Source of the DNA: Progne subis subis
Taxonomy: Eukaryota; Chordata; Aves; Passeriformes; Hirundinidae
Reading direction: 5' to 3'
Assembly (NCBI GenBank): GCA_022316685.1
Contig: JAKJHU010000165.1
Coordinates: 682,001-746,000, forward strand
Length of the DNA: 64,000 bases
Each line of letters begins with the position of its first letter. The stretch's first letter is position 1. Positions 24,111 to 34,985 of the stretch are shown here, piece by piece. Made by a program: the position numbers and the translations under genes. The notes below the pieces were generated by a model. The model worked only from the letters and a program-made list of their open reading frames with translations, was not told the DNA's origin and searched no databases.

Positions 24111-27100
24111 TGCAGAGGAATTAAAAAGTGGGGAAGCCAGGCCATGCAATCCCTGCAAATGATTTTACCTCTGCTGCTTTTCCACTGAATTCCTGAGAAC
24201 TGCAGGAACTCCAAGGCTGGAATTTTTGGAGAACAGGAAACTACAAGTTCTCCACACAGAGTAAAGAGCTTATAAGCCCACAAATATTCTTTTGAAGACG
24301 TTTCTCTTATCTTACAAGGACATGAATCATTTGGAAAACACTTTGCTCAGAGACTCAAAGTCTTCCTGTTCAGGGCTAATCAAGTTTCACGTCTTTTGCA
24401 TTTTAAATCTTTCCAAATCCACCCTTTTTACACAAAACTGGAGTGCCTCTGCTCTCCTGGAGTGCCAGGCTTTGGGAATGGTTTCACCTCTCTCTCCCAG
24501 CCCTCTGTTGTTCAAGGCCGTCCCTTGGCACGACAGAGCTTCCTGAACTCCAGGTTTCAGCTTTTTTTAGAAGAACAGAGCCCTGAGTCCCTGGATAGAG
24601 AGGGGAACGGACTCCTCCAGCAGTGAACCCCGTGTGAGATGCCAAGGCAGGGAAATTGCCACAAAGACGGAGCAGAGCTCCCTGGCAGAGTGTGACAGCC
24701 GCTTCTGAGGGCTGCATTTTTATCAGCTTCTTCTATTTACCCAGCCAGAAATGAAATTCATTTAGTCTTTGTTTTTCCTCAAAGTGTGGGTTATTTCCAG
24801 TAATCTGCCGCTTCTTTCAGCCCCCAGTGTCCTCTCTCCCCACACCAAGGAGAAGGAGAAGGGGCACCACTTCCTCTGCCGCTTTGCCTTTATTTCCAGC
24901 CCAGTCACAGCCAGCACTTAATGACCAAGAATTCCTCTCGCTGCTGAGCACCCCTGGCTCTGATACCCTGGCAAAGCCCCTGAGCCTTTGTCTGGAGGTC
25001 AGAATTGCTGATCTGCTCCCATCTCTCTGCTGAACATTTCTCCTCATGCAGAGGCACCGTTTTTGGGTTTTGCTTTTTTATTTCAGGTGCCCAATTATCC
25101 CCTTCCAGGCTCTGTTAGTGATGACTAAAGGCAAAGCAGCTCCTGAGGCTCTGTTCAGGATGCTGGCTTGTTAAAAACCTCTCCTAGCAGTGCTCAGTCA
25201 CCTGCTGATCTCTCTTTTTAGCCTTAAAAACCTCCTGGGGTAGCTTTGGATTCCCAGAGGACACAAGGCAGACAGGGATCATAATCAAGGGAGAGAACCT
25301 GGGAGCAGAGCAGGAGGAGAGCGAGGCTTGAGGGGATTTCAGAGGTGAAAGAGGGTTGGGTTGTCTTAAAAGAACAGCAAAACTGAGCCCAGCTGTGTTT
25401 ATGGATGGAGATTTGTTCAGGCACCAATTCAAGACCCTGAATTTGGGGCAGAGGTTTGCAGGGTTGTCTTGTAAGAGTAATTTGTAGGTGAGGATCCAGA
25501 ATAGCAGCAGCCTTTGGGAAAGGTCTCCCTGCCTATCCCATCCCTTCCTTGTGTCTCAGGGCAGTCAGACTGGGAATTGCCATTTCATTCCTCCCATATT
25601 TCAGCCCCTGAACACCAGTACTGCTTTCCCTGGGGAGGGCTTCAGAAGAACCTTTTGGTCTGAGCTGCTGGTCAGAGAAGTCCCTTGGACTGTCTAAAAA
25701 AGCCCATTTCCCTCTTCTGACCTGTCTTAAGAAGATTTGAACACCACCTGAACTGCGGGTGGGAATTGCAGGCACAACCTGTGGGTTTCTGGAAGGACTT
25801 TATACCTCTTAAAGTGCATCTTTGAGCTCATCTGACCTTTTTTACCCTCTCACTTCTCCTTTCTTTCACATCTCTTGTGCGTTGCTTTGCACTTTTTTAT
25901 TTCCTACCCCTCTGCTTGGATTTCCAGCTTTCCTCAGCCCTTGGTATTATTTTTCAGCCTTCTCAATTTGCTGTCTTATTAAAGTATCATTCGCTCTCTC
26001 TCCCAGATGATTAATAAAGAGATTATATAAGGCTTCTGTGGCTTATATAGGCTTATATAAGGCTGATCCCTCTGGTATCCTCCTAGACAGCTCCAGCTCC
26101 GCACTTTGATGTCTGGCCTCTGGTTTGTTTGTATTTTTTCTTTTTTTTCCTGAAGTTACTCTTCCATCTAGACCGGCTTAAACGGACTTTAAAGCAAAAT
26201 TTGGTGGGAGCACGGTGTCAGATGTTTTAGTAGGAGCCCAAATCACATCGGTGGAATTACAGGCGTGTGAATTTGTAAGAATAGAAGGAAGTGTGTGGAG
26301 TTCACCAGCTGCCAGCTCAATGTTCTGTTTGCTTTGGGTTCTCCTCTAGCAGATCCCCACGTCAGTTTCCAACATCAAACTAAAACTCTGTGGGTTCTGA
26401 GTGCGGTCTCAAGTGTTGGCACAGCACTGCAAACTGGCCAGGGGGGTGGCAGTGCCCTGGGAAACATCAGGCAATTGGGTTGGAATTCTAGAAACCTGGA
26501 TTTGGGGATTTTAGCATATAGCAATGTGTGTGAGTCCAGATGGAGGATTTGGGTGTTGTCTAAGTCCTTCTTCACCTTCTTCTTCCTTCTTCTTCATGGG
26601 TTTGGGTGGTTTTCTGTAATGGGGTGAGGAAGGTCCCCGTTGCAGGCCTTGGGTGGGCATTATTGTGTCAAATTATAAATACAATAGGTGTCATCTTGTT
26701 ATTGGGGGATTATTGCTTAAATAACCTTGGAAAGAGTTAAAAGTGCTCCACTTTACCTCATTTTTCTAGCTTGTTAGTTAAGCTCACGGCTCATGAGTTG
26801 TAAATACTGTAAATAGATAAGCTATAACAAACAGCCAAGTCCAAACTCAATCCCTCTTTTCCCATGTTATTCATCCTGACCTTGGCAGAGAGAGAAAAGA
26901 AGCCAAAAATCATCACAAGTTGTCTTTCACACAGATAACAATTATTCCATTTTGAGAGGTTGGTTTTTAGCGTTTCCTGATTTTACTTTTAATTCAGGAC
27001 AGTGCAAGGTTCTATTCTGGAGATGAGTTGCAGAGGAATGGAAGGCTGGTGTTGCACTCACCGTGCCAGGCAGAGCTCCCTCATGGAAAACTTGCAGCGG

Positions 27101-27450
27101 GTTTTATTTATTTGGACAAAGATTTGATGTGGTGGCTCTGTGGTGACAGCGAGCCTCCTGCTGCTTGGCCCTGCTGCTCTCAGCCTCTGCTCCCCACGGC
27201 TCAATCCTGATGTTTTGGAGACAAAAGAGCAGTGAGGGCTTGGAGCATCTTCCCCAGGCTGTCTCCAGTGTGGATGGGCATGAGGGACCTTCCTGGGACT
27301 TGTGGGGACTTGTGGTCCTGCCCGGTGTGGAGGAAGATCCCTGGGGATGAGAGCTGGGCGAGAACCCAGAGGGTGTTTGTGAGGAGGGATCCCATGGGAA
27401 AATGGTTTGATTGGAATCCTCTCGGTGTGTGAGAGGAGCACGGGCTGAGA

Positions 27451-27690
27451 AACACATCCCTGAGCCAGGAATTCGTGTGCAGGCTCTGTCAGGGGGTGAA
27501 CACATCCCTGAGCCAGGAATTCGTGTGCAGGCTCTGTCAGGGGGTGAACACATCCCTGAGCCAGGAATTCGTGTGCAGGCTCTGTCAGGGGGTGAACACA
27601 TCCCTGAGCCAGGAATTCGTGTGCAGGCTCTGTCAGGGGGTGAACACATCCCTGAGCCAGGAATTCGTGTGCAGGCTCTGTCAGGGGGTG
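27451..27690. repeat. VNTR: five identical 48-bp units
   Basis: Five head-to-tail copies of a 48-bp unit beginning AACACATCCCTGAGCCAGGA and ending GTCAGGGGGTG. I find no difference between the copies. The unit length is a multiple of three, so open frames run through it on both strands, including a spurious proline-rich antisense frame of over 300 codons. Perfect identity means recent expansion. Confidence 0.95.
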
Positions 27691-27985
27691 GCACTGGGAC
27701 AGGTTGGGTGGCCCTAGGACAAGCAGGATGGCACTGGGACAGGCAGGGTGGTGGCACTGGGACAGGCAGAGTGGTGGCACTGGGACAGGCAGGGTGGTGG
27801 CACTGGGACAGGCAGGGTGGCACTGGGACAGGCAGGGTGGTGGCACTGGGACAGGCAGGATGGCACTGGGACAGGTAGGGTGGCACTGGGACAGGTAGGG
27901 TGGTTGCACTGGGACGGGTTGGGTGGCACTGGGACGGGTTGGGTGGCACTGGGACAGGCAGGGTGGTGGCACTGGGACAGGCACT
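27691..27985. repeat. G-rich VNTR next to the exon 9 acceptor
   Basis: About 13 copies of GCACTGGGACAGGCAGGGTG, 20 bp long, or 23 bp with an added GTG. A few copies read GGACGGGTTGGGTG. It ends about 75 bp before exon 9, so the branch point must lie in the last stretch of CCCCCCAGCCGG... to the acceptor. The runs of GGG could bind hnRNP H/F or form G-quadruplexes in the RNA. Confidence 0.92.
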
Positions 27986-28059
27986 GCTGCCCCCCAGCCG
28001 GTGTCGCAGCAGGGCCGGGATCAACCCGAGGCTGACCCTGGCCGCTTTTCCTTTCCCAG

Positions 28060-28116
28060 AGGAGGTCATGCTGGCCGAGGAGGACAAGAACGCCGAAGAG
28101 AAGTCCCCTCTGGACG
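28060..28116 (+). CDS. CACNA1B: CACNA1B exon 9: I-II linker after the AID
   Basis: A 57-nt exon (19 codons), phase 1 in and out, between TTTCCCAG and GTAGGTGG. It encodes EEVMLAEEDKNAEEKSPLD, the last AID glutamate plus a strongly acidic stretch typical of Cav2.2. It is cytoplasmic. Because both ends are phase 1, any symmetric cassette inserted after it keeps the frame (see 28760-28834). A G-rich VNTR ends just upstream of its acceptor. Confidence 0.96.
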
Positions 28117-28179
28117 GTAGGTGGCTTTGCTGGGCATTTTCCTCCTGTGCCACGGGAGAGGTTCCACCGCTGTCACTGC

Positions 28180-29600
28180 CGCGCCTTCCTCCCGAGCAGG
28201 AGGATGCTCCCGCATGCGCCCGGCACAGATCCGGCCGCGGAGCCCCTTGTCCCGGGGCCGCTGCAGGCTGCAGGCGGCTGAGGAGCAGTTATGGGACAGC
28301 CCACACCGCCCCGGGATGGGGATGTGCCCTCGGGGTCGGTGCCCACGCCCTGCCGAGGGTGGCTGGCCGTGTGTGCGCGGGGTAGAGGCTGCCAGAAGGA
28401 CGCAGAAGAGCGAATGCGCTGACCGAGAGAAGGAAGGCAGGGCTCCGAACGGATTTGACCAAGGGACTGAGCCCCCTGTTAGCTGTAAGCAGTAAGACAT
28501 AACAGGGTGTGGTGATCCTTCCTTCCGACGTGCGAGCCCGGCGCGGCAGGACGGCCGGAGGAGCCGAGCAGCGAGGCCACGGGGATGCTCCCCCTGTGCC
28601 TCCAGCCCCGACAGCTCTTAGGATGCGCCAGCCACTCAAAGCTCAGTTAAAGATTCTTCCCTCTCCCTTTTCTGACCATCTTTCGTCCTCCCATGTCTCC
28701 TCCTTTCCCCTCCCCTCCCTCCCCCCCCTGTTTTTTTTTCTCCTCCCATTCACTGTCAGGGAGGGCCGCCTCCGAAGGGCCGATTCCTCAAGGCACGGCG
28801 CCGGCAGAGACTGGCAGCGGCAGCAGCTACAACAGTGAGTGGATTGCAAATCACCAGGGGCTTAGGCGGCACGCAGGGGCAGCTTCCCCCCGCGGCCCCC
28901 GTGCCCAGGTCACCGGTGCCAGTCCCCAGGCGGTTTTGCCTGGCCCCGAGCCGTGCGGTTCCCCGCAGCAGCCGTCCGGAGCTGCTCCGGCCCCGGCCAG
29001 CCCGGTGACCTGCGCCGGGGAGGGGCTGGGGCTGGAAGAGCTGGGGCTGCAGCAGGTCAGGGCTGAGCGAGGTGTGCGTGGCCAGTCCTGGTGTGCGTGC
29101 CGGGGGTGTGTGTGAGCCGGGGAAGCCTGTCCCGCACCTGGGTGCAGCCAGGGCTGTCAGGCTTCAGCTGGAATTTGTGCGAGGAGGAGCAGGCTGAGAG
29201 GTTGAGTGCTGTGAGAAACTCGAGGTGGGTGCAAGGCGCGGCGGAAAGACCCAGAGATGCTCAGGCTCCTCTTATCCTAAAGCCAAAGGAGCCCGAGAAT
29301 GTTCCCAGCCTTGGAGCAACTGGTGTGGAGCAGCCCGCGTCAATGGTGGCGAATTCCGAGTCCCCAAAACAGAGGGACGTGGCATCCGGGGTGCCTGGAG
29401 AGTTGGCACAACCTCACTGCCAAACACACGGAGGAGTTTTCGGGGGGAGAAGACGAAAAGCTGCTCAGTTCATGCCAGGGAGCGTTGGAAAATTTTAATC
29501 CCGGCGCTGGTTGCGTTCCGGTGCTGAGGATGGCCCTGGACATGCTGGAGTGTGCTGGGACAGACACAGCCGGAGGGACCCCGAAGCCGCGATTGCTGGG
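28180..29600. other. CpG-rich intragenic segment
   Basis: Many CpG dinucleotides survive here, for example CGCATGCGCCCGGCACAGAT, CCGGCCGCGG and GACGTGCGAGCCCGGCGCGG, in contrast to the rest of the window where CpG is scarce. This could be an intragenic CpG island, an alternative promoter or simply a GC-rich patch. I see no TATA box or CDS start that would support a promoter. Edges are approximate. Confidence 0.5.
28760..28834 (+). CDS. CACNA1B: Candidate 75-nt cassette exon in the I-II linker (exon 9a)
   Basis: A 75-nt segment lies between a very strong acceptor (long pyrimidine tract CCCCCCCTGTTTTTTTTTCTCC, then CACTGTCAG) and a good donor ACA|GTGAGT. Both ends are phase 1, so it can join exons 9 and 10 without a frameshift and has no stop. 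It would add 25 residues: GRAASEGPIPQGT, then APAETGSGSSYN, and change the first residue of exon 10 from Val to Met. The peptide is Ser/Gly/Pro/Ala-rich and probably disordered. I know of no Cav2.2 cassette with this sequence. It could be a chance open segment in GC-rich DNA; RNA or cross-species conservation is needed to decide. Confidence 0.45.
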
Positions 29601-30177
29601 ACTGAGGATTCAGCCTAGAGCTGGGTGGGGCAGCGAGGAGCGCAGAGGGTTCTTTACAAAACAATGGATCCAGATCACAAGTTCAGAGCATCCTCTCCTC
29701 TCCCAGCCCCTCCCAACCTGGGTGACGCTCTGGGTGTTCCCTTGAAGTGACTCAAACACAACCCTTAGGAGGAGGAAGCGCATCCACGTCCGTGTCAGGG
29801 CAGGGCAGGCGTGTAGGGTGAGGGGATGTTGTGGAGGAGCCTCCCCGGGGCAGTCTCTGCAGCGTGAGTGGCTTTGCTGTGTGTGCCCACGGACCAGTCT
29901 GTATCACCACACCGTGGGGTGTCTTACTGCTGATAGAAAGCGCTGCTTAGTTACTGTATGTCTCGAAGCTGTCACCAAACTGTGCCGACGTGATTTGTTT
30001 TTTTTTTTTTTTTCTGCCACTTCTCAAGGTTCTGCAGGTAGGTGGTCCTGGGAGGAGCGTCCTCAGCGCTCCTGCCTCGCCTCCCGTGCTCTGGGTGGAC
30101 ACTGCAGAGCTCCCATTCCCTGCTGGAGTAAATGTAGTGATGTTTGCCCTTCCCCTCTAAAAGCTGCTTTCGGAGGA

Positions 30178-30220
30178 AAACAAAACAAAACAAACCAAAA
30201 CAAAACAAACAAAACAAAAC
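30178..30220. repeat. AAAAC-type simple repeat
   Basis: Repeats of AAAAC/AAACC units in intron 9, low complexity. Confidence 0.85.
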
Positions 30221-30711
30221 GAAGTGTTCTCAAAGAATTCCGACATCCCCAGGGGGCAGGGATCGCCCACCGGGTGCTGCTCACTGAGCGTGGCCGCTTT
30301 TCCCACGCGGCGCTTGTGCTCCTGGAGGCACGGCTGGGTGGCGAGCGGAGCTCTGCGAAGCCTGGCTCCCTCACGGTGCCCACTGCTGGTTTCTGGGGTG
30401 GCAGCGCTCATCTCCCGGCCCTGGGGGGCTCAGGAAGCTCCTGTGTCCCAGCCTTTGTGCTGTGCTGGAAGGCCCAGCCGTGCCTGCCAAACCTTCGGGA
30501 GCTGGAAGGGCAAAGAAGCGAAGCACCCCGGCACCGAGGCGTGCAGAGGCCCCGCAGGGTTGTGGGTTGTCCGGTTTGCTCCAGGGTAGCCTGGTGGGAG
30601 AGCTTAAAGCTGGCATTGGGAAGGAATTGCTGCTCCTGGAGAGTGAAGGGAGTGGGAGAGAGAATGCGCTCTGCGTCCTCACGGGGCATTTTCTCTTTAA
30701 TTTGCACGCAG

Positions 30712-30801
30712 TGTTGAAAAGAGCCGCAATAAAGAAGAGCAAAAATGACCTGATTCATGCAGAAGAAGGTGAGGACCATTTCACAGACATTTGCTCCGTT
30801 G
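30712..30801 (+). CDS. CACNA1B: CACNA1B exon 10: I-II linker
   Basis: A 90-nt exon, phase 1 in and out, between TTTGCACGCAG and GTGAGT. It encodes VLKRAAIKKSKNDLIHAEEG, then EDHFTDICSVG. A basic cluster (KRAAIKKSK) is followed by an acidic stretch in the cytoplasmic linker. The GT inside GAAGAAGGTGAGG is a perfect-looking internal donor in phase 1, 33 nt before the real end, but family alignment shows the exon continues through EDHFTDICSV. The acceptor is not of NAGNAG type, so the one-alanine variant known from mammals at this junction is not encoded here. Confidence 0.96.
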
Positions 30802-33800
30802 GTGAGTACTGGCTTCGCATCCCCCGAGGTTTCGATCTCCACCTGAACCTGCCCATGCCATGTTTCCTCCTCTGGAGCGGCTCCTTTGCTCCAGAAGCTG
30901 CAGTTTCCTAAAGGAGAATGAATTTCCACCGCTGCTGCGGCAGCACTCGACTTCCCAAAGCAAAAATCTCCGTGGCTTCACCCCTCTCCCTGCGCTGCCT
31001 GCCTCAGCTCTTGCATGCTGCACCCTTGAGAGAGCCCTGCAAAGCCTCGGGACAATCCCTGCTGGGCCGGGCTGGCCATCCCGGGATTCTGCTTGGAACC
31101 TGCTCGTTCATGCACCCGAACCCCAAACCTGCCAGACAACGCTGTTGGAGGGAGGAGAGGAAGTGGCCACGGTCCCCTTGCCCACTGATGCCCAGCTGAG
31201 GGCTCGAAGCCTTTGCTGTGGGAATGAATGCTCACTGGGGAGTGCTGGGCAGTGGCCTCGGTTCTCTCATTCTTGTCTTAGGGGAAGATCTTAAAGCAAT
31301 TTTAAAGCCAGATCTGGAGATCCAGTGCCGAGCAGGGTGTCCTGCACTGTGGGGTGCATTCGGGCTCCTCCGGCTGCGGAGGTGCTGCAGCTCCCACAGC
31401 TGATTCCCCGCTGGGATCTGCCCTGCTGGGGCGGCAGAGGCAGCTCTGGGCTGCCAGGGGAGGCTCTGGGCGCTCAGCACCCGCCTCGGGGAGCTGCTGC
31501 AGCCAAACCCCTCTCAGCCGTGGGAGAGGCATCTCCTGCTGCTCTGCAGTCGGGGGCTTTGCTTCTCCCCGTGCCTGTTGTTGGAGTCTTGTTTTGCTGC
31601 TGAAGCAGCAGATGTTCTCATTATCTTCCAAAGAAATGTCTTGGCAGCCCAGTCCCCACGGAAGCAGCAAATCCTGGAGGCACAGGAGGAGCAGCACAAG
31701 CAGCGCGTTTGAGAATCCGTGTCCGTGGCTGCTTGCGCAGCACGAGTGCCTCAGTTGCCCTTTGGAAAGTTGGCACTGATGTTTTCAGGGATCACAGCTG
31801 CTGCTGGAAATTTTTTCCCCCCCTTTAAAGGAAGACGTGGTTGCAGAAAATGAGCGTGGCTTTGGCATGTTCCTGACACCAGCACTGAGCTGCCACAGTC
31901 CCCTGGGCCGCAGGGTTTGTGGTGAAGCTGCTGCCACTTCCAGGAGAGGTCTGGTGCTAAAAAAGGGCAAAAATGCAGCAGCCTGGGTGCATTTTTGGTT
32001 TGGTTTGCTGGTTTTTTTTCCCGAATCCCTGCATGGATAACAAGGAATGGTCACTTTTTGGGATATTTGCTCACGGTTGCAATAATTACAAGATCTTTGC
32101 CTCCCAATCCAAGTCCCTCCAGGCTCTGGGCAGCCAAGGCCACGCCAACAGATCTTGGAGTTCAGCATTTCAGGTGGCAACGGATGAGGAGCATCTGGGC
32201 TCGGGAATAATCTGAGGCAGAGCTGGGAACTGTCTCGGGAGCATATGGCAGGGAAAATAACAGCAGTGCTTTCCACCTTCTGCCAGTGCTTCACCCACTT
32301 GGGAAAAGTGGTTTTGATTTTGGTTCATGGAACGAGGCAGAAAAGAAGGAATGGATTGAGCAGCTCCTTTGCAGGCTTGCGAAGAGGCTGAAACGCAGAG
32401 CATAAACAATCAGATCACGTGGGCAGTTGCACATAAAGGATCTGTTTTGGAGAAAAGGGGTTTTTGGATGGTTTTCTGTAATGTGTTCAGATGGGAGCAG
32501 AAGGAGCGTGGAAAAGCTAGCAAATAATCCCTGAGTGCCACGTGAAGATGCAGCTCAGGGTGGGGGAAACTTTGCCAGGTCTCTCTCTGGCCATTGGCTG
32601 AAAACGCTGCACTTTGATTCAGACACAAGCACCTTGATGACCTTTATAACCGCAGTATAAAGCTCTGTGGTGGTAAACACTTGCCAGGGTGTTCTCTGCA
32701 GCTGTTCTTAGCTTTTATTCTTTTCTTTCCACTCCCACACCCTCTGTGCTAGGGCACTGCCTTGATTCCCAGACACCAAAGCCTGGAGAAGGGGATGTTT
32801 TCTGTGTCAGAGCAGTTTAAATATCAGAGCTTTGCTTTTCTGGAAGATCAGCAGAGAGGAATGAGAGGGCAGAACTGTTCCTTTGCCAGTCTGGGCGTAC
32901 AGAGGGGCTTGGATATCCGAGGGCTCTGCACCTGCTAAGGAGTGCCATGATATGAAGCAGCCTAAATCCCAGCCTGTGGCTCTTCTTGTCTTAAAGCCGA
33001 GGAGGAACACTGTGATTTCTTCTCTTCCAAACTGCCAGAGGCAGGGTTTTCAAACACACTGATCTTTTCATCAAGGAGTTTGTTCAAGCCTAGCCAAGGC
33101 CAGCTCTGCTTTTGGAGTGCTGGTGGATGGCCAGAAATGTGAAATGGAGCAGAGAGCTCACTTTCTGTGGGGGAACATCTCACCTGTGTGGGGCTGTGAG
33201 GCTTGGAGAACCCGCTGCTGTCACATCCAGACACCTCATCCTTTCCCTGGCTGCCGTGGCTGATGCTGCAGGATGAGGCTGGGTGAGATTCCCACCCTTC
33301 CCAGGTGTTGACATGGAGGTGATCACACTCTGGGATTTGGCTGCTGAAGCCAGAGCTCTTTGCTCATGTCACTGAGCCCAGGAGAGTCACCTGCTGCAGG
33401 CCAGGAGGAGGATGTGTCCTGCTCATCCTGCTCATCCACCCCAGGATGGGGAATTACATCAATAATGATCCCTTGCCTCAAACCACTGGCACAGGCAGCG
33501 GCCAGCCTGGCACAGTCACCGTTCCCCTGCTTGCAGCTGCTTCTGTGGCTGCTGCAGAGGAGCCCCGAGGGTCCCTGTGTTTATTCCTTATTCCTGATTT
33601 CTCCTGCCTCAGCACCAGCCGGAGATTGCCTTTTCATGTGAGCACTGCCTCTGCCCCGAGGGGAGAGCTGGCATCAGGAGTCATTTCTTCCATCAGCTTC
33701 CTATTGTTGAAACACTTGACTCTTTGCCAGGGTTTTGGCCCGGAGTGGAAATGGAGCTGATAGAGGCAGAATTGAGACAAATGAGTGGCTGCCCCAAAAT

Positions 33801-34288
33801 CTGATGCACGGAGGCAGATTGAAGCCTCTGCTGAGGAAATACCTGAGGCTGGAGAGTAAAATAAGGAGAATTCACTCAGCTCCACAGTAACTGGTCCTTG
33901 GAGCAGGAGCATAGGGGACCAGGTTTCCTGTTGCACCTACCCAGCTCCATGAGGACGTGTTCACACTGTGGGCAGAAATTCCCTGTGCCCACTGCCTCTC
34001 TGTCCCTGTTTATCCCTGGGATAAAGGGATGAGTTTAACAATCAGGATTGCTGCAAAGCTTTGGAAGCCCAGTTTAGATGGTGGAGCTGGGCATTGATCC
34101 ACGAAGTTTAAAAATCCCGGCCTTTCATCCCTCATTATCAGCAAGATGCCCTTGCTCAACCCATTCTCAACATTCCCAGCTTCCTGCTGAGCTGTTTCTG
34201 GTGCTTGGAGAGGCTCTGTGTGCCCAGGAACCCCCTCCAGCCTTTTCCCTGCTGGGATGGGGTGTGGTGACTCCTCTTTCTGTCCCAG
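30802..34288 (+). other. CACNA1B: Intron 10 (3.5 kb)
   Basis: From GTGAGTACTGG to TCTTTCTGTCCCAG. I recognise no CR1, LTR, tandem repeat or exon-like sequence in it. The open frames seen are short and unsupported. Confidence 0.8.
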
Positions 34289-34498
34289 GGTCTCCCTTTG
34301 CCCGTGCCAGTTTGAAGAGTGGGAAGAACGAGAGCTCGTCCTACTTCAGGAGGAAAGAGAAGATGTTCCGCTTCTTCATCCGCCGCATGGTGAAGGCTCA
34401 GAGCTTCTACTGGGTCGTGCTCTGCGTGGTGGCCCTCAACACCCTGTGTGTGGCCATGGTGCACTATGACCAGCCCGAGAAGCTGACCACTGCTCTCT
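34289..34498 (+). CDS. CACNA1B: CACNA1B exon 11: end of I-II linker and domain II S1
   Basis: A 210-nt exon, phase 1 in (G|GG) and phase 1 out (T|), with donor GTGAGT. It encodes the linker end [20 protein letters not shown], the pre-S1 region [16 protein letters not shown] and the first transmembrane helix of domain [22 protein letters not shown], followed by the outer loop [12 protein letters not shown]. The [14 protein letters not shown] stretch is what I expect for avian Cav2.2, against HYNQPRRLTTTL in mammals. Serines near [11 protein letters not shown] lie in a linker known to be phosphorylated in the family. Confidence 0.97.
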
Positions 34499-34609
34499 GT
34501 GAGTACTGGCTGCTCCCGTTCCCTCTGCAGCTCCGGCGTTTCTGATCCCGCGGCGCCGCGGTCCCATCCCGGCTCTCAGTGTCCTTCAAAGCTTGTCCTG
34601 ACTCACCAG

Positions 34610-34985
34610 TCATGGAACCACTGAATGGTCTGGGTGGGAAGGGAGCTTAAAGCTCAGCTTATTCTACCCCCTGTGCAGGGATACCTTCTGCTAGACCCTC
34701 TCCAACCCGGCCTTGGACAATGCCAGGGATCCAGGGGCAGCCAAAGCTTCTCTGGGAATTCCATTCCAATCCCTCCCCACCCTCCCAGGGAACAATTCCT
34801 TCCCAATATGCCATCAATCCCTGCCCCCAGCAGTGGGAAGCCATTCCCCTTATCCTGGCACTCCAGCCCCTTGTAAATTGTCTCTCTTCACCTTTCCTGT
34901 CAGCCCCTTCAGGTCCTTCAAGGTCACATTTAGGTCATCTCAAAGCTTCCCTTCTTCGGACTGAACAACCCCAATTCTCTTTCAA
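34610..34985 (-). mobile_element. CR1 3' fragment, antisense
   Basis: GAATGGTCTGGGTGGGAAGG, GCCAGGGATCCAGGGGCAGC, GGGAACAATTCCTTCCCAAT and GACTGAACAACCCCAATTCT follow the CR1 3' region in reverse for about 375 bp. It lies 110 bp after exon 11. Confidence 0.86.

Larger units (their letters stand above)
28117..30711 (+). other. CACNA1B: Intron 9 (2.6 kb), CpG-rich
   Basis: From GTAGGT to TTTAATTTGCACGCAG. It has no CR1 or LTR. Its first 1.5 kb is rich in GC and CpG (see 28180-29600) and holds a candidate cassette exon at 28760-28834. A run of about 14 T (29997-30013) and an AAAAC-type repeat (30178-30220) follow. The open frame of about 300 codons at 29818-30717 shows no recognisable protein. 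Confidence 0.82.

Noticed and set aside
27451..27690. CRISPR-like regular repeat
   Set aside because: The units abut without spacers and lie in a vertebrate intron; it is a VNTR.
27058..28153. Antisense proline/cysteine-rich open frames of 308 and 349 codons
   Set aside because: They arise because the 48-bp unit is a multiple of three and the G-rich repeat lacks stops on the minus strand. The protein is only repeat text and they run antisense across exon 9.
29818..30717. Open frame of 299 codons in intron 9
   Set aside because: Includes a poly-T (poly-Phe) and an AAAAC repeat and shows no domain. It ends inside exon 10 in a different frame.
30766..30780. Internal donor GAAGAAG|GTGAGG in exon 10
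   Set aside because: It looks strong and is in phase, but the following EDHFTDICSVG is conserved in the family and the next donor (GTGAGT at 30802) is also good. Occasional use is possible but there is no evidence for it.
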